Below, piece by piece: positions 8,198-19,098 of a stretch of DNA of 54,881 nucleotides (the stretch's first letter is position 1; each line of letters starts with the position of its first letter). The notes below the pieces were generated by a model. It did no database searches. It worked only from the letters and a program-made list of their open reading frames with translations, and had not been told where the DNA came from. Source of the stretch: Sanchytrium tribonematis (Eukaryota; Sanchytriomycota; Sanchytriomycetes; Sanchytriales; Sanchytriaceae); the NCBI GenBank assembly GCA_018985235.1, contig JADGIG010000010.1, positions 1 through 54,881 on the forward strand. Direction: 5' to 3'. Made by a program: the position numbers and the translations under genes.

Positions 8198-9526
8198 TTA
8201 ATCGATTTTAATATTGTAATGCTGTAATATGACTCGCAGCCTGTCAACTTCTGATCTCAATTTTTCATTTTCTTCTAAAAGGATATTAAAATCAGTTGTA
8301 TTTTCCGTGGATTTTGGAGTTTCTTTTACCACAACCTAAATCAATTTAAAATGTACGTCATTGGAGGCATTTGCAACAGAATAGTTGGAAGCATTAGGTG
8401 ATTGATTGCTGTTTCGCTTCAAGCTATTGGCATCGAAACTCTGAGAACCTGTAGGTTTCATTTTGAGGGTGCCAATCCTTCCTTTTTTGACTGTAGCTGA
8501 CTGATTTTCAGAGGGCATGTCCAAAGGATACACACCAAATGGATGAGCTGTCGCATGCAGTTCGCCGCCATCATACGATTCAAGTAGTTTGTACATTGTA
8601 GAGTTTCCCAAAATCATGGCAACGTGAGATGCTATTTGACCTTGTTTGTTTTTTGCCAATTTATCGACCCCATTTTGAAGCAGGATTCTTGAAATTTCAT
8701 CCACACCTCCAGTGATTGACAAATGTAAGCAACTAACACCAGTGTCGAGTACAGCTTTCACATTCGCGCCATGCTGAAGTAGGTCTGACACCATTGATGG
8801 TGAACCTTTGTTAATGGCGTGCATCAATAAAGTGCGTCCAGTTTGGTCGGGAAGTTCAATTTCCCTGCTACCGCTTTGCAGTAAATACCGGCATAAATTC
8901 GCGAATCCACCTGTTACTGCATAATACAACGGCGTATATCCCTTATCATCTTTTGGATCTAAAATATGACCCAGCATTACCAGAAAGTGAACAGCAGTAT
9001 ACTTGTCATTTGCCACAGCAGTATGAAGTGGAGTTTTCATTTCTTTTCCTCTGTAATCAAGAAATGCACCGTTTTCGACTAAAGTTTGCATTATTAATCG
9101 GTCATTCAGCAAAACAGCCTGTTGAAGTGGAGTCAGTCCTTTTTCGTCGACACAATTGGGATCATTATCCATTAAAGTTTCCTTCAATTTTTCGATTTTT
9201 TTCTCTTGAACATACTGAAATATTTTGGATTGTTTTTTATTATTACAGCCTTGTTTGATTTTTAGTATGAAGTGAAGCGAAATTGTGCCATATAACCGAT
9301 ATGCTGCAAAAGTCTTCTGTTCCTCTAAAAATTTTCCTTCCAGTTGACTTGTAGGGTTACTGCTTTGTAAAGGTTGAAATAATGAATAATTATTCACATC
9401 GTTTGGTAAGTCTGTGTGTGCTGAAATAATGGTCTCTTTTGCTTGCTGTATAGTATTTTGTTGGTAAAAATAGAAGGACTTTGTTGGGTGGTTTTCAAAG
9501 ACGATGTTCACAGTTAAAAGATCCAT
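8198..9526 (-). CDS. SHANK-like N-terminal protein: ubiquitin-fold (SPN) domain plus ankyrin repeats
   Basis: Two exons, 9526-8357 and 8335-8198, around a 21-nt intron at 8336-8356 (starts GTACATTTTA, ends TTGATTTAG; its final TAG is the in-frame stop if retained). The product is about 435 residues. Residues 1-90 look like the SHANK SPN/ubiquitin-like fold, with YSLFQPL and GKFLEEQKTFAAYRLYGTI matching the GLFQPP...GKFLDEERLL signature of animal SHANKs. Six ankyrin units follow (GLTPLQQAV, KTPLHTAVANDKYTAVHFL, GYTPLYYAVTGGFANLCRYL, GRTLLMHAI, CLHLSITGG, QIASHVAMILGNSTMYKLLE). Splicing adds a coiled-coil C-terminus (ILLEENEKLRSEVDRLRVIL). SH3, PDZ and SAM domains of animal SHANK are absent. 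A Ras/Rap or actin-linked scaffold role is inference from SHANK. Confidence 0.75.
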
Positions 9527-9785
9527 AACAACTGTGGCTTGAACTTTATGGAATATGTTTTGACAAGGTGGAATACATTAGCTTGTAGTAGACTTTTAAA
9601 TTATATGCCCATAAGCCTTGATTATCGAAGTAAATTCGCGATAAAAAGTCAGTTTCAAAAATCATAAATTAGTGCGGATTATTTCGCGTTTCTCTTGCAC
9701 ATTTTGTTTAACAGTCTCGAATGAGGCCTTAAATGATCCTCTGGAAAAATTTGAAATAAAATTAAATACAGTCTACAAAAGTGCT

Positions 9786-10037
9786 TTATTGTTTTTTTCT
9801 GTAAGAAGAGCCTTCGGTGAGACGAGCTTTACCACCTGATGGTGTGCATAAAACGGTTCCGCATCCTGTACAGGTAATAATGGATTGTGCGTGTGAGAAT
9901 ACTGTGGTAATTTGAACACAACCTGGACATTTTACATCCATGAAAAAGGAATTAGGGGATTGTACTAATCGTTTCTTTTTGTGACGTCTTAATTCGCTAG
10001 CAGCAGTTGGGTGAAGAAGGTCAACTACTAATGTCAT
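9786..10037 (-). CDS. RPS27: 40S ribosomal protein eS27
   Basis: 83 residues, the usual family length. The zinc-ribbon cysteine pairs CPGC and CTGC are both present, with [17 protein letters not shown] and [21 protein letters not shown] matching eS27 almost residue for residue. The N-terminus ([20 protein letters not shown]) is typical. Single exon. The stop TAA is embedded in AATAAA (CAATAAAG). The 259 bp between its end and the SHANK-like start hold no gene that I can support. Confidence 0.97.
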   Translation of the reverse strand: MTLVVDLLHPTAASELRRHKKKRLVQSPNSFFMDVKCPGCVQITTVFSHAQSIITCTGCGTVLCTPSGGKARLTEGSSYRKKQ

Positions 10038-10223
10038 TTATAAAACTCGGATTTGCAATTTGATAAAGAACATTTGGGAAACACGTGAATTAAATCTAAA
10101 ACAAAATTCCGTCTCCTCTTAAACTACAAGTACATAAATTCCTGCCACTTCATTGTAGAATGACTCTTCAATGATTAAAACTATTTGACTTTTTTTTATA
10201 CCGTGAAGTAGGCCATTTAGTGT

Positions 10224-11822
10224 ATGATATTTAACAAACTTTATAGGTTGAAAGACATATTCACACCATTACCATTGGAATTTCAGACTTGGATTGTTGA
10301 GCAGACTCGCAAATATCACGCGATATTGATCATTGCACATGCTGTTTCTGTAATTTTACTTACAATTTTTGATATTATATCTAAAAAAATTGAATTTCAA
10401 TATCCTTTTCGCTTAGCTTACTTAGCAATTGACTTATTTCTACTTGGTATGTTTAAAACGAAATTTGTAAAACATATTGATGTCTTTATTATGTTTGGCT
10501 TATCTTTTGTGATTATACTAGCACGTATTAATGATGTTTATAGTTACAATCGTTCTCCACAGGATAATGACTCTATGGATATCACAAGCTATATCATTAT
10601 TCATGCCGCTACGACCCTTCCTCACTTCAGACAGTGGTATTACTGTTTTTTTATCCCAATTGTATTCTTGATAAGCTTTCCGGTTTCAAGGGCTTGTTTT
10701 GCACCTCAATTGGATTTTTTCAACAATGGAAGTGCTGTCATATATGTCCAAGCACTTCTTATTTGTTACGGAGCTGTTACAGCGCACTATATTAAATTCG
10801 AATTAATGGTTAGAAGCTACATTGCTGACCACAATTTGGGCAAACAGCAATCAACTTTCACAGAGCCGAGTAGTCTAACTTCTAAAGCTCTTGATATCTC
10901 ATTGGCAGAACAAACGGAATCAAATACAGCGGCTATTGACACAGAAAATCCAACAATAGAAAAAGAGCTTCAATCCGACGATTCCGTAAAAAAATCGCAA
11001 ACTGAATCAAACTTTAACACAAAAGAAAGGATACCTGGTGCCGAAAGGGAAAGAAGACCGAGCAAAAAAAACATTGAAATTTTGAAGAGACACGTAACAA
11101 CAGTCAAGCAGATTTCAAAGAATGCTCTAATTTCAAAAAAATTCCACGATCCGAATTGGGAATCAAAATGTAAATTTATAGACTTTCGAGATACTCTTCG
11201 TGTTTTGCGACGGTCTTTGCCGCTAGCTAGTTTTGCAGCTACAGTCGGAGCTGTAGTTCAATTTAGCATCGGATCTCAAACTCTAGCAAGCGTTTTGTTG
11301 ATTATTTTTATGCAAGGCGTCACATTTTTACTTTTTGGTGCTTTGATATTTGTGATCATCAAGACTTTAAAAATTCAGTTTCCCAAAAGAACAGAAAAAG
11401 ACAATATTTCAAATATGCCTGTAGATCTTACCATATATAAAAAGAATAATACCTTGGAGGCGCTGATATTTGCTGTATCCGTTATTGCTATTAACTGTTT
11501 TATGATTTCCTTCAACACCTTTGGAAATCAACAAGAAGTTTTTGCTACGTATATTGATTGCGTTACTACATTTAGAATGAGGCGATCTTCTTTGCTCTTT
11601 TTCACTTTGACAATGTTAACGGAAGGCATTGTATTGTATGCCACATTCAAGTCATCATTTCCAGCTTTGTCTTCTGCATATATGGAGATCGTTAAAGCTT
11701 TGGCTTTTGGTGCTGTAGAAGGCGTTATAATTGGATACTACCTGATCTATCTTAGAAGGACCTTATTTGAAAAGAATGCCAAGTTAGACACAGCCTCGTC
11801 TCAATCAAATTCAAACGTTTAA
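10224..11822 (+). CDS. multipass membrane protein, unknown family
   Basis: 532 residues with roughly ten hydrophobic helices in two blocks: five or six in residues ~30-200 and four or five in ~335-510. A hydrophilic, Ser/Thr/Lys-rich cytosolic-type loop (~205-330, containing ERRPSKKN and a basic RHVTTVKQISKN stretch) separates them. There is no signal peptide and no recognisable catalytic motif. The arrangement could suit a transporter, a channel, or a receptor lacking its output domain; nothing decides between them. The stop runs into an AATAAA (TTTAAATAAAT). Upstream is a 186-bp gap to eS27. Confidence 0.7.
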   Translation: MIFNKLYRLKDIFTPLPLEFQTWIVEQTRKYHAILIIAHAVSVILLTIFDIISKKIEFQYPFRLAYLAIDLFLLGMFKTKFVKHIDVFIMFGLSFVIILARINDVYSYNRSPQDNDSMDITSYIIIHAATTLPHFRQWYYCFFIPIVFLISFPVSRACFAPQLDFFNNGSAVIYVQALLICYGAVTAHYIKFELMVRSYIADHNLGKQQSTFTEPSSLTSKALDISLAEQTESNTAAIDTENPTIEKELQSDDSVKKSQTESNFNTKERIPGAERERRPSKKNIEILKRHVTTVKQISKNALISKKFHDPNWESKCKFIDFRDTLRVLRRSLPLASFAATVGAVVQFSIGSQTLASVLLIIFMQGVTFLLFGALIFVIIKTLKIQFPKRTEKDNISNMPVDLTIYKKNNTLEALIFAVSVIAINCFMISFNTFGNQQEVFATYIDCVTTFRMRRSSLLFFTLTMLTEGIVLYATFKSSFPALSSAYMEIVKALAFGAVEGVIIGYYLIYLRRTLFEKNAKLDTASSQSNSNV

Positions 11823-12302
11823 ATAAATTTTGAATTTATAAGCGAGATTATTAATCGATGGCTTGTCATCCAAAATGGGTCATCACTATTTTCAATCCTT
11901 AAAACTTTAATCCTTGAAACTTAAACAAAATATGTACATTCCGTATTTTTCTTTCTCAAATATAGTTAAACAATGTTTAATTGTCCTTCTTAAGGTACGC
12001 GACTGGGCTATCATAAAGAATGAATTATTTGAAATTAATAGCGATTTGGATTTGAAACAAAATGAGGTTTATTTAGTCATGAACCAATTTTTGTTACTCG
12101 TGGTCCACCATCCTTCTTTGTTGACTAAATAATCTATCAAACCCTTGGTGCTGCACAAAAATTGATATCAAGTTACTCAATTAATCGAGGTAAAATATTG
12201 TATTGTTCAATGTTGAAAGCTAAGCCTCAGAGTTATTCACGTGATTTGTAAGCACAGACTACATGTGACAGCTAGCTAGCGAATCATTACGCGCCTTGGC
12301 AG
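11823..12302. other. long intergenic region without a supported gene
   Basis: About 480 bp of AT-rich DNA. A 66-codon open frame from the ATG at 11932 to 12132 has no recognisable domain, no signal peptide and no good AATAAA at its end, so I do not call it. A near-duplicate (AATCCTTAAAACTT / AATCCTTGAAACTT) lies at about 11895-11925. Just before the anoctamin TATA box is CTAGCTAGCGAATCATTACG, which holds a GAATCA like those in other promoters. Confidence 0.4.
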
Positions 12303-12309
12303 TATAAAA
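12303..12309 (+). promoter_or_regulatory. TATA box of the anoctamin gene
   Basis: TATAAAA at 12303-12309 within GGCAGTATAAAATACG. It is only 16 bp before the first ATG (12319) but 43 bp before the second in-frame ATG (12346). With TSS spacing of about 25-30 bp, initiation would fall past 12319, so I take 12346 as the start codon. Confidence 0.5.
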
Positions 12310-12345
12310 TACGCTTGTATGCCGAAACTACGCGAAGCCATTTCA

Positions 12346-15205
12346 ATGAGTCAACAAGACGAAAAGAAAGAAAACCGTAAAAGCAAGGTTGCTGGCGCTA
12401 TTAAGGGTGCTGGCGACACTTTGAAAAACAACGCTGCAGTAAGCAAAGTTGGAACAATGACCAAAACTTTTAAAAAAGGTCCACAAGAAGCAGTTGACTT
12501 GTCACAATTGGATGCAAGCAAAATTAAGGTTATCGAGAGAAAACACAAGAACCGAACCTATATGTTTGCGATCGAGGAAGATGCTCAATTTTTTGACCAA
12601 CTAGCTGCTGAATCTGTAAATACACCATGGGAGCGATTATTGGAGAAATATTACACTAATGATTGTCCAAACAAACGATTAGACGCGATCGTAACCTCTT
12701 TATACGAAGATAGAAATCCTGACTGGGTTTTTCAATTAAATGATCCAAATGCTCCAGCTGGTCCATCTAAGAAAGACCAGATGAAAAAGAAAGCTAAATT
12801 AAAGGTGAAGGAAGTGACTGAGGATGAGAAAACTATTAAAGCACATGCTGAGCATGAGTTGTTAAAAGGATTATTGTTAGAAGACTTGATCGTTGTTCAA
12901 GAAGAACTTTACTGGTTTGTATACACTCCGTTCGACAAACTCTGTGGAGAGGCACAAGAAATGCAATTAAGATTAGACCTTGATTTCGACACTTGGAAAG
13001 AATTATATGAAAAGGCAAAGAAGGACGCTTTAGAGGATGTAATCGCCGCCGACCAGAAAGAAAAAGCTGGTGGAATTGGAGCAAAAATTAGAGTCGCTGC
13101 AAGAAATATTTCTAAAGAAGCCAAAGATGAGGTTGGAAATTATTTGGGTAATATTATGCAAAATTTTACTGAAGTCAAAGTTGAAGACTACTCTATGTCT
13201 GCTAAATTTTACAAAGGAAAAATTTATGACTATCAAGGTGGTCGAAAACCAGGCTCTGCTGCAGATGACGATATTGCTGAGGACAAACACATTTTGTGTC
13301 GCCAATTTTTCAAAAATTTTCATAGAATTATGATTACAAACAACGTCATTGGAAAAATGCACGTGCATAATTATCCTCGACCAGGTTTGAAAACTACAGT
13401 TCAAAAATTATTATTGGACAAAGTTATTGCAGACAGTATGGTGATGCATGACTTGAATTGTAAAGAGGAAAACGACAAATTCCGAGAAGGAGTTGTTAAA
13501 AGGAGACTCCATTCCAAATGGGCACGAATTACTCGCATGTTTAGCACTCAGCCTTACGAGGATATCAGAAATTATTTTGGAGAAAAAATTGCTTTATATT
13601 TTGCCTTTATGGGTTTCTACATGAAATGGTTGATTTTTCCTTCAATTTTTGGAATAATCTCTTTGGTAATTGGTTTAAATAACCCTGATTTGGCTACAAA
13701 CATCACTGTTATCTTTGATACCCCATTTACAATGGCTTATGCTGTATTAATGGGATTATGGTCTACGACATTTTTAGAATTCTGGAAAAGAAGACAAAAC
13801 TTTTTGGCATATCAATGGAAAACTTGGGAATGTGAAGATGTTGAAATTGAGCGACCAGAGTGGTTTGCTACTGAAGTTGAATTTAGCACTGTAACCTGGA
13901 AATTAGAGAAAAGCTATCCTGGTACTTCATTCTAATTTAGAGGGCTGGCAAAGATTCCAAATTTTCACACATATGATCATGGTCGCCATTCTTATTTGCG
14001 TTGTGATTTTTGTGTATGTTGTAATTTTAACTTTAAAACCAGTTTTGAAGCAAGCTGGTGGTGGCGCTCCTGTCATCATGGGTCTTCTGAATGTAGTGGT
14101 TATTCAAATCATGGCAAAAATCTACGCTGGTATCAGCAAGAAATTGAATGACTTGGAAAATTATGCTACTGACACTCAACATGAAGATGCTTTGATTTAC
14201 AAGAGATACTTCTTCAAATTTGTCAATACCTATGCTGCTGTTTTATTTGTTGGTTTCTTTAAGGAAGATGCAATGCCTGCTATTGCAACCAACTGGTACG
14301 GTGTAAAAGACAGAGATTCGCTACATTGCATGAACTATTCTTGTTTCTTTGAACTTGCAATTCAATTAGTAATTGTGCTTCTTGTTTCTCAAACCATCTC
14401 TGCTTTGACTCAAATCATTATCCCAAAAATCAAAAATGCTGGTGTTAAGCGAAAGGCTAAGAAAGCTGGTGATGCCATCAAATCTTTGGATTACGAAGAC
14501 ATCGATGAGACTCAATTTACTGTCATCCAACGTGTTAAGATTCAACAAGGATTGGGAGTTTACGAATTTGATGAATACGAAGTGAAGATCCTCCAATTTG
14601 GTTTTGTTGTCATGTTCGGTGCTGCGCTCCCAATTGCTCCTATCTTTGCATTAATTGTGAACTTGTTAGAAACTAGAACTGATGCTATTAAAATTATGGC
14701 TGAATTTAGACGACCAGTTCCTGTCAGAGCTAAAGATCTTGGAAGTTGGTACACAATTTTGAGCGCTGTTAGCACACTTGCTGTTGTTATTAACGCATTT
14801 TTAATTGGTTATCAAAGCACATTATTCAGAACTCCTGATTATACAACTTGGGCTATTGACCAACAAAATTGTGTAGAAAATACTGATGGTGATGTTGATG
14901 CCGATGGAAACTATCCTTTAGTCTGTCAAAATCCTAGCGCTGATGTCTCCGTAGATGCGTTTAATGGATATACTTTTGCTAGACTGCAGTACAGATTTAT
15001 GTACATTGTGATCTTTGAACACTTAGTTCTAGCTGCAAAAGTTTTGTTGGCTGCTATCATTCCAGATATGCCAGCTGTTGTTGCAAATGGACTTGCAAGA
15101 GAAGCTTATCAAAATGAAAAGAGAGCTGCAGGTGATGACTTTGAGGAATACACCTTGACTTGCGATGATATCTTAGAAATCAGAGGAAACCGCAAGAAAT
15201 TTTAA
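12346..15205 (+). CDS. anoctamin / TMEM16-family ion channel or lipid scramblase
   Basis: Two exons, 12346-13921 and 13941-15205, separated by the 19-nt intron 13922-13940 (GTACTTCATTCTAATTTAG, phase 1). Splicing turns a premature stop into KSYPEGWQRFQIFTH and gives about 946 residues (955 from the upstream ATG at 12319). A long, charged N-terminal cytosolic domain (~1-430) includes Lys-rich and coiled-coil-like stretches. Anoctamin features follow: YFGEKIALYFAFMGFYMKWLIFPSIFG entering the first helix, FLEFWKRRQNFLAYQWKTWE, a long multi-helix core, and near the end MYIVIFEHLVLAAKVLLAAIIPDMP, the conserved last helix. TMEM16 proteins are Ca2+-activated chloride channels or phospholipid scramblases; which applies here cannot be told. 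The Ca2+-site acidic residues need an alignment. Confidence 0.88.
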
Positions 15206-15231
15206 GTAAATATTATGTGAACAAGCCACTT

Positions 15232-15609
15232 ATGTTTTTAGTAATTTCTAAAGGCTTTTCAGCAAACTTAGACGAAGCTTCTGATGGACCAAAGTCAATT
15301 GACAGCAGCAAGTATATTGAGTATTCAACTTTATTAATGATATTCGGTATATTTGTTGTTTTGGTAATCATGGCTTTAGCAGTATATGCATCGAAGCGGA
15401 AAAGAAACAAAATTAAGGACAATGAAGAATCTGTTTTGACAGACAAGGATGAAGATCAAGATATTTGGGAAACTGTACCCAGACATTTACTTGCCAACGA
15501 AGCAGCAACCCAAACTACACCAAAAAGCCCCAAGGCGCCCTTCCCACTAATTATTAGTGGTGCTCGAAGAACTTCGACGGTTCGGTCTCCAATAAATCGT
15601 GAAAATTAA
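15232..15609 (+). CDS. small single-pass membrane protein, unknown family
   Basis: 125 residues from the ATG at 15232 (a GTG at 15217 extends the frame but is an unlikely eukaryotic start). A short N-terminal segment (MFLVISKGFSANLDEA) may be a weak signal peptide. A clear membrane helix (LLMIFGIFVVLVIMALAVYA) sits near residues 35-55, then KRKRNK stop-transfer and an acidic, then Thr/Pro-rich, tail. It starts 26 bp after the anoctamin stop on the same strand. No family recognised; compare with the protein at 7133-7573. Confidence 0.55.
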   Translation: MFLVISKGFSANLDEASDGPKSIDSSKYIEYSTLLMIFGIFVVLVIMALAVYASKRKRNKIKDNEESVLTDKDEDQDIWETVPRHLLANEAATQTTPKSPKAPFPLIISGARRTSTVRSPINREN

Positions 15610-15658
15610 AAAAGTTGCTTTTTTAAAAAAAAGGTCAAAAAACCAAGCCTCATAAAAC

Positions 15659-17507
15659 ATGTCTTCTGAAGTGCCTGTTTTTTTACATTCAAAAAAAGTC
15701 AAAGATATACCATTTTGTGTATTGTTTTTATTAATGATAGTGGCCCAATTTGTAGTTTTATTCTTTGCAGCCAAAGATGGAAATCTAACCTATCTGACTA
15801 AGCCTTATGATTCTAATAACAACCTTTGTGGTGTTGATAATGGCCCAATTAATGGTCCAGACTACTCCAACAGACCATTTTTGTACTTCATTGATCCAGT
15901 GAAAGCTGCAAGTGGAAAATCAAAAACTGTTTGTTTAACTGAATGTCCCACAGAAAAAACAGTCGAATTCTCAAAGTCAATTTGTGTTGATGGAGTAAAA
16001 CCAGACAACCCAATAAGTTGGCAAACACAAATAGATGCAGGCAACTGTACGTCAATAGTATTTGATAGCAAGGTAGTATTGAATAGATGTATCCCAAAAG
16101 ATGCGAAATCTGTTACCACAGGAGTATTGGATAAGTCAGCATTATATAGCAGTGGCACCTCCTCGGCACAAGTAATTTTTGCCGACGTGACTTCGACATA
16201 TCCTTATATTTTGATCGCAATGGCTTTTAGTGTTGTAATTGCATTCGTTTACTTAATATTGCTAAATTATGTCACAGCGATAATGACATGGATATCGATT
16301 ATACTAGGGCAATTGATTTTAGCTGCAATGACTGTTTATTCATATTTTGAATACGCAAGTAGAGTTGAACTGGACAAGACGGAAACATCAGACCAAAATT
16401 CTTGGGAAATCAAAATTACTTTATCAGCTTTGATTATCCTTGGATTTTTTACGGTGCTTTACTTCTTTGTTCTGATTATCCTTAGAAAAAGAATAAATGT
16501 AGCTGTTGAGATCATCAAGGAATCGTCACAAGCATTAAGGCAAATGAAAAGTTTATTCATTTTACCAATAGCGACTGGAATCTGCCAATGCATTGCGATT
16601 GGATATTTTTTTGTAGTTGCCGCATTGTTGTTAAGCGTCGATAGAGTCCCGGGTAGTAAAATTCTTGGTGATAAAAATATTTACCAATACTTACAATGGT
16701 ACAACTTGTTCGGATTATTGTGGGGAGTCAGCTTCATTTATGGTGTTCATCAAACAACAATCGCTGGTTCGGTTGCAGCATGGTATTGGTCATTAAACAA
16801 AAAGAATATACCAAAAAATCCCACTATTATTTCATTTCTGAATGTGATTAAGTATTCGCTTGGAAGTATTGCTTTGGGCTCTTTCATCCTTGCTTTTGTA
16901 AGGTTTTTGAGACTAGTTCTAGTTTATTTGCAACGAACTTCAAAGTCCAAAAACTCCATGGTTAAGAAAGTTTTTTCTTGTTTGCAATGTTGTCTTGGGT
17001 GTATAGAAAAGCTAATTAAATTCATGAACAAGAACTCATATGTCGTAATTGGTATTTATGGAACATCATTTTGCAAATCCGCGCAAACCGCATTTGGTCT
17101 TTTATCGCGAAATGCACTTCGTTTGATTGCAATTGAGTCGGTTTCTGGATTTGTAATTTTCATTGGAAAAATGTTCATTTCTTTGCTTTCAACAGGTCTT
17201 GGGTACTTTCTAATTAGATATTTAGATAAAATTGGAACTATAATTGTGACATTTCCTCTGGTGTCAGCAGCTATAATTTTAGTATCTACATACGTGCTTT
17301 CGGGAATTTTCTTTGACGTGGTTGATATGGCTATAGGTAAAACTTATTAATTTAGACACAATTTTCATTTCATTTTGTGACGACGTCGAAAGAAACGATG
17401 GAAGTGCCGACCATCCTTATTTTATGTCTGACAGATTGAAAAAGATTGTTGGAGTAGAGGACAAGGCAAAAACAATTAAACAGTCTGAAGTGGAGGACAA
17501 GGCTTGA
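15659..17507 (+). CDS. choline transporter-like protein (SLC44/CTL family)
   Basis: Two exons, 15659-17336 and 17356-17507, around the 19-nt intron 17337-17355 (GTAAAACTTATTAATTTAG, phase 1). The 609-residue product has the CTL plan: one N-terminal helix, a Cys-rich extracellular loop (CGVDNG, CLTECP, NRCIPKD), then about nine helices. Splicing supplies the family's signature C-terminus: AIDTIFISFCDDVERNDG followed by PYFMSDRLKKI, which corresponds to DTLLLCFLEDLERNDGS...PYFM in animal CTLs. CTL proteins move choline (and ethanolamine) for phospholipid synthesis. Stop TGA is followed at once by AATAAA. Confidence 0.93.
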
Positions 17508-17628
17508 AAAATAAAGTTCATAATTTAATATATTTTTGCGCTACTGAATTTGTGAAAGTCGACTATCTCACACTTGGTTTGCATCATCGAGTCTTGATCA
17601 TTTTTGTGCGTTCTCAAATTGCAACAAT

Positions 17629-17662
17629 CCAATCACAAAGTCAATCATCAAATGGCCAATCA
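17629..17662 (+). promoter_or_regulatory. paired CCAATCA motifs upstream of the lectin gene
   Basis: CCAATCA occurs at 17629-17635 and 17656-17662, 84 and 57 bp before the lectin ATG; GTCAATCATCA lies between them. The spacing and orientation suggest CCAAT-box promoter elements. Confidence 0.45.
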
Positions 17663-17712
17663 ATACGCGTTTTTGTACAATAAATTGTGCAAAATCTCCT
17701 GCCATTTCAAAA

Positions 17713-18643
17713 ATGTTTGTAAATGTTATTTACGCACAAATTGCACACAATTCCAACTATAAATATGAATACGCTAGAAGCCATAGTTTGTATGCACCTT
17801 ACACAGAATTAGAATTAAGCAGCAAATACTGGGACTTTGGACAAGACACTGTTGTATTCACCCAGCTTGGTGTAAGACTAACTCCTGACTTTCAAAGTCG
17901 CAGAGGATGGTTATGGTCCAAAGAAAAAATTAGTGGTTCATTTGAAGTTGACCTTGAGTACAAGATACATGGACATGGACAAGGACTGTCTGGAGATGGA
18001 ATGGCATTTTGGTTTGTGGAAGACAAATTTGAAAATGGTGAAGCTTTAGGATATAAATCTAACTGGAATGGAATTTCTGTCATGTTAGACACTTATAATA
18101 ATGGAAGAAATGACTATTTTAGGCCACATGCTATAATGGGATTGTATAATGATAAATCCAAATATTACAATAAAGATGCCGATGGAAAAGAAATGAGTAT
18201 GGGTCACTGTAGTAAAAATTTGAGAAACAACGAAAAGGCAACCAGAATGCGAATTGTTTACATAGAAAAACAAAAGTTCCAAGTTTTCCACAACAAGGAA
18301 TCATGGGCGGATTGGGAGTTATGCTTTGAGGTAGACATGTCGAGCAAAACGATGCCAAAAGAAATGTTTCTCGGATTTACTGCAGAGACTGGTGGGTTGA
18401 CTGATAATCATGACGTTGTATCAATTAATACAAACAAAATCACTTTGAATGTAATTTGGAATAATTTAGTCTGGTGGAAGCTCGTACCAAGATACAACTG
18501 GCTCCACTTTTGGAAGTGGTAACAAAGAATCCTCATTGTTGTGGAATTCAATCAGAATTTTGTTATTTGTTCTGCTCATATTCGTAGTTGTTGTAGCTTA
18601 TAGATCCTTGTCAAAAACAATGAATCAGTCCAAGAGGTTTTAA
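17713..18643 (+). CDS. L-type lectin cargo receptor, VIP36/LMAN2-like
   Basis: Two exons, 17713-18450 and 18470-18643, joined across the 19-nt intron 18451-18469 (GTAATTTGGAATAATTTAG, phase 0); 303 residues. The luminal lectin domain carries REHSL-like RSHSLYAPY, GVRLTPDFQSRRGWLW, KIHGHGQGLSGDGMAFWF, WNGISVMLDTYNNG (Asn/Asp ligand residues), and the closing TGGLTDNHDVVSI. All are characteristic of VIP36 and ERGIC-53. Splicing adds a Ser/Gly linker, a membrane helix (RILLFVLLIFVVVVAY) and the tail ending QSKRF, like the KRFY/KKFF ER-exit tails of these receptors. Role: carrying glycoproteins between ER and Golgi. The N-terminal hydrophobic segment (MFVNVIYAQIA) is short for a signal peptide. 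Confidence 0.9.
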
Positions 18644-18684
18644 TAAATCTGTGAAAAAACTAGGAGATTTTGTGAAACTACTGA

Positions 18685-19098
18685 ATGTCATTTTTCTCAA
18701 ATTTGCTTGATAAACTTCGAAGCGGCAACTTCACGTATCTTGGTAATATGAGTGCTTGGCTAGGTGCTTTATTTGGACTTATCGGAAGTATTATAAATAT
18801 TCTACCGTTTGGAATCCTTGGTCTTGTTCTAGTTTTCATGACGGCTATGATCGAATTCCCAGTGTGTAAATACCTCTGCCCCGTAAGTGAAAAGTGTACC
18901 GCGTTTGCTGAATTTTTTAAAAAGAATGCCTGGCGCGCCATATGGTTTATTTTAAGTGGTGTCATATTCTTCTGCCTAACAGGGGTGTTTTTCTCACTTG
19001 CTGGAGTTTTTGACATTCTTGCTGGTTTGTTTTACGGTATTACCCAACTTAAAGGTTATTCGACTAGTAGTACAACAGGTGCTAGTGGTATAGTTTAA
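18685..19098 (+). CDS. Flower / TVP18-family Golgi-vesicle membrane protein
   Basis: 137 residues with four hydrophobic segments. The stretch MIEFPVCKYLCPVSEKCTAF matches the E-x-P-C/F...CP region that marks the calcium channel flower / Tvp18 family, followed by FFKKNAWRAIWFILSGVIFF. Yeast Tvp18 is a Golgi vesicle protein; Drosophila Flower is a synaptic-vesicle protein proposed as a Ca2+ channel. Single exon. The stop TAA overlaps AATAAA and the gene converges with CMC1 across only 7 bp. It follows the VIP36-like lectin, another secretory-pathway protein. Confidence 0.8.
   Translation: MSFFSNLLDKLRSGNFTYLGNMSAWLGALFGLIGSIINILPFGILGLVLVFMTAMIEFPVCKYLCPVSEKCTAFAEFFKKNAWRAIWFILSGVIFFCLTGVFFSLAGVFDILAGLFYGITQLKGYSTSSTTGASGIV

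Noticed and set aside
11914-12132. 72-codon plus-strand open frame
   Set aside because: Begins with TTG (ATG only at 11932), no domain, no close AATAAA, and part of the region is a degenerate repeat.
13030-13404. 124-codon minus-strand frame inside the anoctamin gene
   Set aside because: Antisense shadow of a well-supported exon.
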